Below are positions 7,072 through 9,608 of a DNA stretch of 9,608 bases, piece by piece. Position numbers and translations under genes: made by a program. Source of the DNA: Flavobacteriaceae bacterium (GTDB lineage: Bacteria > Bacteroidota > Bacteroidia > Flavobacteriales > Flavobacteriaceae); the NCBI GenBank assembly GCA_030618945.1, contig JAUXCI010000080.1:1-9608 (forward strand), in the 5' to 3' direction. The notes beneath the pieces are model-generated. The model worked only from the letters and a program-made list of their open reading frames with translations. It made no database searches and was not told where the DNA came from. Within the stretch, counting starts at the first letter, position 1. The number at the start of each line of letters is the position of its first letter.

Positions 7072-7362
7072 ATGTTCGGAAATGCTTTTAAACCAAGAGC
7101 CCATTATGTGTATAATTACAAACCTCGTTATTATGACGAGCGCAAAGAGCGATTGGAGCAGTTAAAAGAAAAATACAAGAATAAGGATCATTCTACTTCC
7201 GATTTACCCAAATTATCACTTTCAAAGGATCAATTAAGATCTAGTTGGACGCGTCATAAAAAAGTATCGCCTAACAGAAGTGTCAACATTCGACTTGCCG
7301 TTATTATAGCTATCTTAGTTGGCTTGGTAGCGTATTTTTTTGAATTGCATAAATTGTTTTAA
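7072..7362 (+). CDS. Conserved-type small membrane protein of unknown function
   Basis: A 96-residue protein whose function I do not recognise. The N-terminus is rich in Tyr, Pro and Arg (YVYNYKPRYYDERKERLEQL, 12-31), followed by a Lys-rich, probably cytoplasmic part (about 30-73). One C-terminal transmembrane helix (about 75-92, LAVIIAILVGLVAYFF) ends in ELHKLF, a tail-anchor-like topology. I recall similar short proteins with a Tyr/Pro/Arg-rich start at this position in flavobacteria; some carry the name riboflavin synthase subunit beta. That name is not supported: no RibH or RibE motif is present. The gene has its own promoter, and its TAA overlaps the mutL ATG (TAATG), indicating translational coupling. 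An ATG 10 nt upstream (7062) is in another frame and stops after nine codons. The gene is real by context, the role open. Confidence 0.82.
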   Translation: MFGNAFKPRAHYVYNYKPRYYDERKERLEQLKEKYKNKDHSTSDLPKLSLSKDQLRSSWTRHKKVSPNRSVNIRLAVIIAILVGLVAYFFELHKLF

Positions 7363-9218
7363 TGTCAGATCTTATTCGATTACTTCCAGACAATGTGGCG
7401 AACCAAATTGCTGCAGGAGAGGTTGTTCAACGACCTGCTTCAGTGGTAAAAGAATTATTGGAGAACGCCGTTGATGCAGGAGCAACTGACGTCAAACTCA
7501 TCATAAAAGATGCTGGCAGATCAATGATTCAAATTATTGACAATGGATCTGGAATGAGTCCTGTAGATGCCAAGTTGTCGTTTGAAAGGCATGCGACCTC
7601 AAAAATTAAATCGGCAATTGACCTATTTGATTTACATACCAACGGATTTAGGGGTGAGGCACTGGCTTCTATAGCAGCCATTTCGCACGTGGTCCTTAAA
7701 ACAAAAACAAAAGACCAGGAATTAGGAACCGAATTAAAAATAAATGGCGGCGATTTCCTCTCACAAAATGTTGTCGCTACAAAAACAGGATCGGTGTTTG
7801 AGGTAAAAAATCTTTTTTATAATATTCCGGCTCGTCGTAATTTTTTAAAATCCAACGCTATTGAAACCAGGCACATAGTTGATGCCTTTCAAAGAGTAGC
7901 TTTTACTTATCCAAATATATCGTTTTCATTAGTCCATAATGAAAATGAGGTCTATAACCTTCCGGCGGCCCATGCCGAGCATGAATCGAGTAATTTAAGG
8001 CAGAGAATCGTAAATATCATGGGCAAAAGCATAAATGAAAAATTAGTGCCCATAGATGAAGATACCGATATTTTAAAAATTAAAGGCTTTGTTACCAAAC
8101 CTTCTTTTTCAAAGAAAAAGAAAGGCGAGCAGTTCTTTTTTGTCAATAATAGGTTTATCAAAAATCCTTACTTACACCATGCCGTAATGGCTGCCTTTGA
8201 TGGGCTTTTAAATCATGGATACCACCCGTCCTACTTCTTGTATTTAGAGGTGCCTCCCAAAAGCATTGACATCAATATCCATCCTACCAAAACAGAGATA
8301 AAATTTGATAATGAACGCGATCTTTATGCCATTATCCGCTCAACCATCAAACACAGTCTGGGACAGTATAATGTGGTTCCAAGCCTTGATTTTGAACGCG
8401 ATGCAAGTTTAGACACACCTTACGCCTATAAGGACATGGGCTTTGTCAAGAATCCTTCTATTGAAGTTGATCAAGACTATAATCCATTTAAATCAGGATC
8501 TTATTCAAATAGAAAGGCAGAAAGAAATACTTCAAATTTACAGTGGGAAGCCCTTTATTTGAAAAATTACCCCGAACAGGAAATAATTCAAAATATTGAA
8601 GTTGAAATGGATAATGTAAGTCAGGAGTTATTTGACGAAACTCAAGATGATTCAACATATAAAACTTTCCAAGTTCAATTGAGATATATTGTGAGTGCCA
8701 TTCAATCAGGTATGGTATTAATCGATCAAAACGCCGCACACCAAAGAATTTTGTACGAAGATTACCTCGCTAAAGTTACACTTGAAGGTTTAGGGCAACA
8801 ACAATTGCTTTTCCCCTTGAAGATATCAATAAACAAGAATGACATTGTCATTGTAAAACAGATTCAACAAGATCTTCAAAGTGCTGGTTTCCTGATATCT
8901 AAAATTTTGGATGATGCCTTGATTTTAGATGCGATTCCTACGACCATACCCGAAAAGGAAATTACCGGGGTTCTCGAATCGTTAATTGAGAATTTTAAAA
9001 ATGAAGTACCTGAATCAAGCTTTAGTCAAATTGATATGATCACAAAAAGTCTGGCAAAAAGCCTGGCCATTAAACCTGGTACAAGTTTAACAAAAAGAGA
9101 ACAGGAGAGTATTCTTAACCAGTTATTTTCCTGTAAGGAACCAAATTATTCGCCATTTGGCAAAAAAACATTTATCACTATGTCTCTAAAAGACATAGAG
9201 GAAAGATTTAATTTATAA
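7362..9218 (+). CDS. mutL: DNA mismatch repair protein MutL, endonuclease motifs degenerate
   Basis: MutL couples mismatch recognition by MutS to strand removal. The 618-residue protein has a complete N-terminal GHKL ATPase (about 1-335): NQIAAGEVVQRPASVVKELL with the catalytic Glu31, Mg-binding Asn35, DNGSGM (60-65), GFRGEALASI (95-104) and LFYNIPARRNFLKS (151-164). A variable acidic linker (about 340-430) precedes the dimerisation domain (about 434-618). There QQLLFPL (480-486) fits the QxxLxP clamp-binding motif. The nuclease motif DQHA(x)2E(x)4E appears as DQNAAHQRILYE (455-466), with His to Asn and Glu to Gln. The C-terminal CPHGRP motif appears as SPFGKK (597-602), losing its Cys and His. 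I predict little or no endonuclease activity. The gene overlaps the preceding small gene by one base and is followed after 6 nt by a rhomboid gene. Confidence 0.97.
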   Translation: MSDLIRLLPDNVANQIAAGEVVQRPASVVKELLENAVDAGATDVKLIIKDAGRSMIQIIDNGSGMSPVDAKLSFERHATSKIKSAIDLFDLHTNGFRGEALASIAAISHVVLKTKTKDQELGTELKINGGDFLSQNVVATKTGSVFEVKNLFYNIPARRNFLKSNAIETRHIVDAFQRVAFTYPNISFSLVHNENEVYNLPAAHAEHESSNLRQRIVNIMGKSINEKLVPIDEDTDILKIKGFVTKPSFSKKKKGEQFFFVNNRFIKNPYLHHAVMAAFDGLLNHGYHPSYFLYLEVPPKSIDINIHPTKTEIKFDNERDLYAIIRSTIKHSLGQYNVVPSLDFERDASLDTPYAYKDMGFVKNPSIEVDQDYNPFKSGSYSNRKAERNTSNLQWEALYLKNYPEQEIIQNIEVEMDNVSQELFDETQDDSTYKTFQVQLRYIVSAIQSGMVLIDQNAAHQRILYEDYLAKVTLEGLGQQQLLFPLKISINKNDIVIVKQIQQDLQSAGFLISKILDDALILDAIPTTIPEKEITGVLESLIENFKNEVPESSFSQIDMITKSLAKSLAIKPGTSLTKREQESILNQLFSCKEPNYSPFGKKTFITMSLKDIEERFNL

Positions 9219-9224
9219 TATTAT

Positions 9225-9608
9225 ATGGGAAAATTAACTGATGCTGTTAAACATTTAATCATCTTAAATGTTATTTTTTTTGCTGCCAGTTCCTTATTAG
9301 GAGCTAATTTAGGCGACTGGCTGGCGCTCTATTTTCCAAAAAATCCTCATTTTGGATTTTGGCAGTACGTATCCCATATGTTTATGCATGGTGGTTTTAT
9401 GCATATTTTGTTTAACATGTATGCCTTATGGGCCTTTGGATCGCCATTGGAACAGATGTGGGGCAGAAATAAATTTCTTTTCTTTTATTTCTCAGCTGGA
9501 ATTGGGGCAGGTCTTATTTATACAGGCGTCAATTATTTTCAGTTTAATAGTATCTACAATGATTTGATAAGTTTAGGTATGTCAGCTGCTGATATTCAAA
9601 ATTTAATA
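9225..9608 (+). CDS. Rhomboid-family intramembrane protease, 3' part beyond the window
   Basis: An open frame from the ATG at 9225 to the right edge gives 128 residues without a stop. Rhomboids are multi-pass membrane serine proteases that cut substrates within or near the membrane. The visible part has TM1 (about 10-27), the L1 loop, and the signature HMFMHGGFMHILFNMYALW (51-69). His60 and Asn64 match the oxyanion-stabilising His150 and Asn154 of E. coli GlpG, and His51 and His55 match His141 and His145. A third hydrophobic segment (about 84-101) follows. The catalytic GxSG serine and the distal His are expected beyond the edge, so activity cannot be judged. A polar stretch (about 102-128) extends the loop after this segment. 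It starts 6 nt behind mutL and is very likely in the same transcript. Confidence 0.93.
   Translation, partial: MGKLTDAVKHLIILNVIFFAASSLLGANLGDWLALYFPKNPHFGFWQYVSHMFMHGGFMHILFNMYALWAFGSPLEQMWGRNKFLFFYFSAGIGAGLIYTGVNYFQFNSIYNDLISLGMSAADIQNLI

Noticed and set aside
7062..7091. ATG at 7062 as start of the small gene before mutL
   Set aside because: It is in a different frame and reaches a stop after nine codons, so it is at most a chance mini-frame in the leader.
7952..8739. Two minus-strand open frames (7952-8161 and 8488-8739) inside mutL
   Set aside because: Both are antisense to a clear mutL reading frame and lack promoter or domain evidence.
9352..9567. 71-codon plus-strand open frame overlapping the rhomboid gene
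   Set aside because: It is in another frame over the rhomboid HxxxH...N signature region, and the Cys-rich translation has no support.
1..9608. Mobile element, phage, CRISPR or defence system
   Set aside because: No transposase, integrase, regularly spaced repeats, long terminal repeats, toxin-antitoxin pair or defence domains are seen; all recognisable genes are core chromosomal functions.

Overview
The window looks like a housekeeping stretch of a low-GC Bacteroidota chromosome, most likely Flavobacteriia. The reasons are a GldI-type lipoprotein, promoter -7 boxes of the Bacteroidota form TAnnTTTG, A/T-rich leaders without clear Shine-Dalgarno sites, and a recF/DUF721, ribH, mutL, rhomboid gene order that I associate from memory with flavobacteria. 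I see no mobile element, phage gene, CRISPR array, tRNA or rRNA. Gene density is high, with co-oriented genes that touch or overlap.

Left part, minus strand: the 5' portion of an ECF sigma factor gene runs off the left edge. A rho-independent terminator separates it from a three-gene operon transcribed leftward, nrnA (DHH phosphoesterase), gldI (FKBP-like gliding lipoprotein) and a cyclophilin-FKBP fusion lipoprotein. The nrnA/gldI and gldI/PPIase junctions overlap by 1 and 14 nt. The last two genes supply three prolyl-isomerase-type domains, probably for folding of exported proteins.

Middle: a 325-nt gap lies between divergent nrnA and ndk (nucleoside diphosphate kinase, plus strand). ndk converges on a recF-DUF721 pair (minus strand), and the two units share a 15-bp bidirectional terminator. 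The DUF721 protein is a candidate DciA-type helicase-loader relative, so this pair serves DNA replication and repair.

Right part, plus strand: a promoter drives a membrane-anchored TPR protein (YfgM-like) and ribH (lumazine synthase). A second, textbook Bacteroidota promoter drives a small membrane protein of unknown function, mutL and a rhomboid protease cut off by the right edge. The small gene and mutL overlap as TAATG.

The observation most worth checking is MutL. Its ATPase and clamp-binding motifs look intact, but four of the expected metal-ligand positions of the MutL endonuclease site are replaced. No clearly new system is visible. Two alternative TTG starts (recF and the TPR gene) were moved to downstream ATGs.
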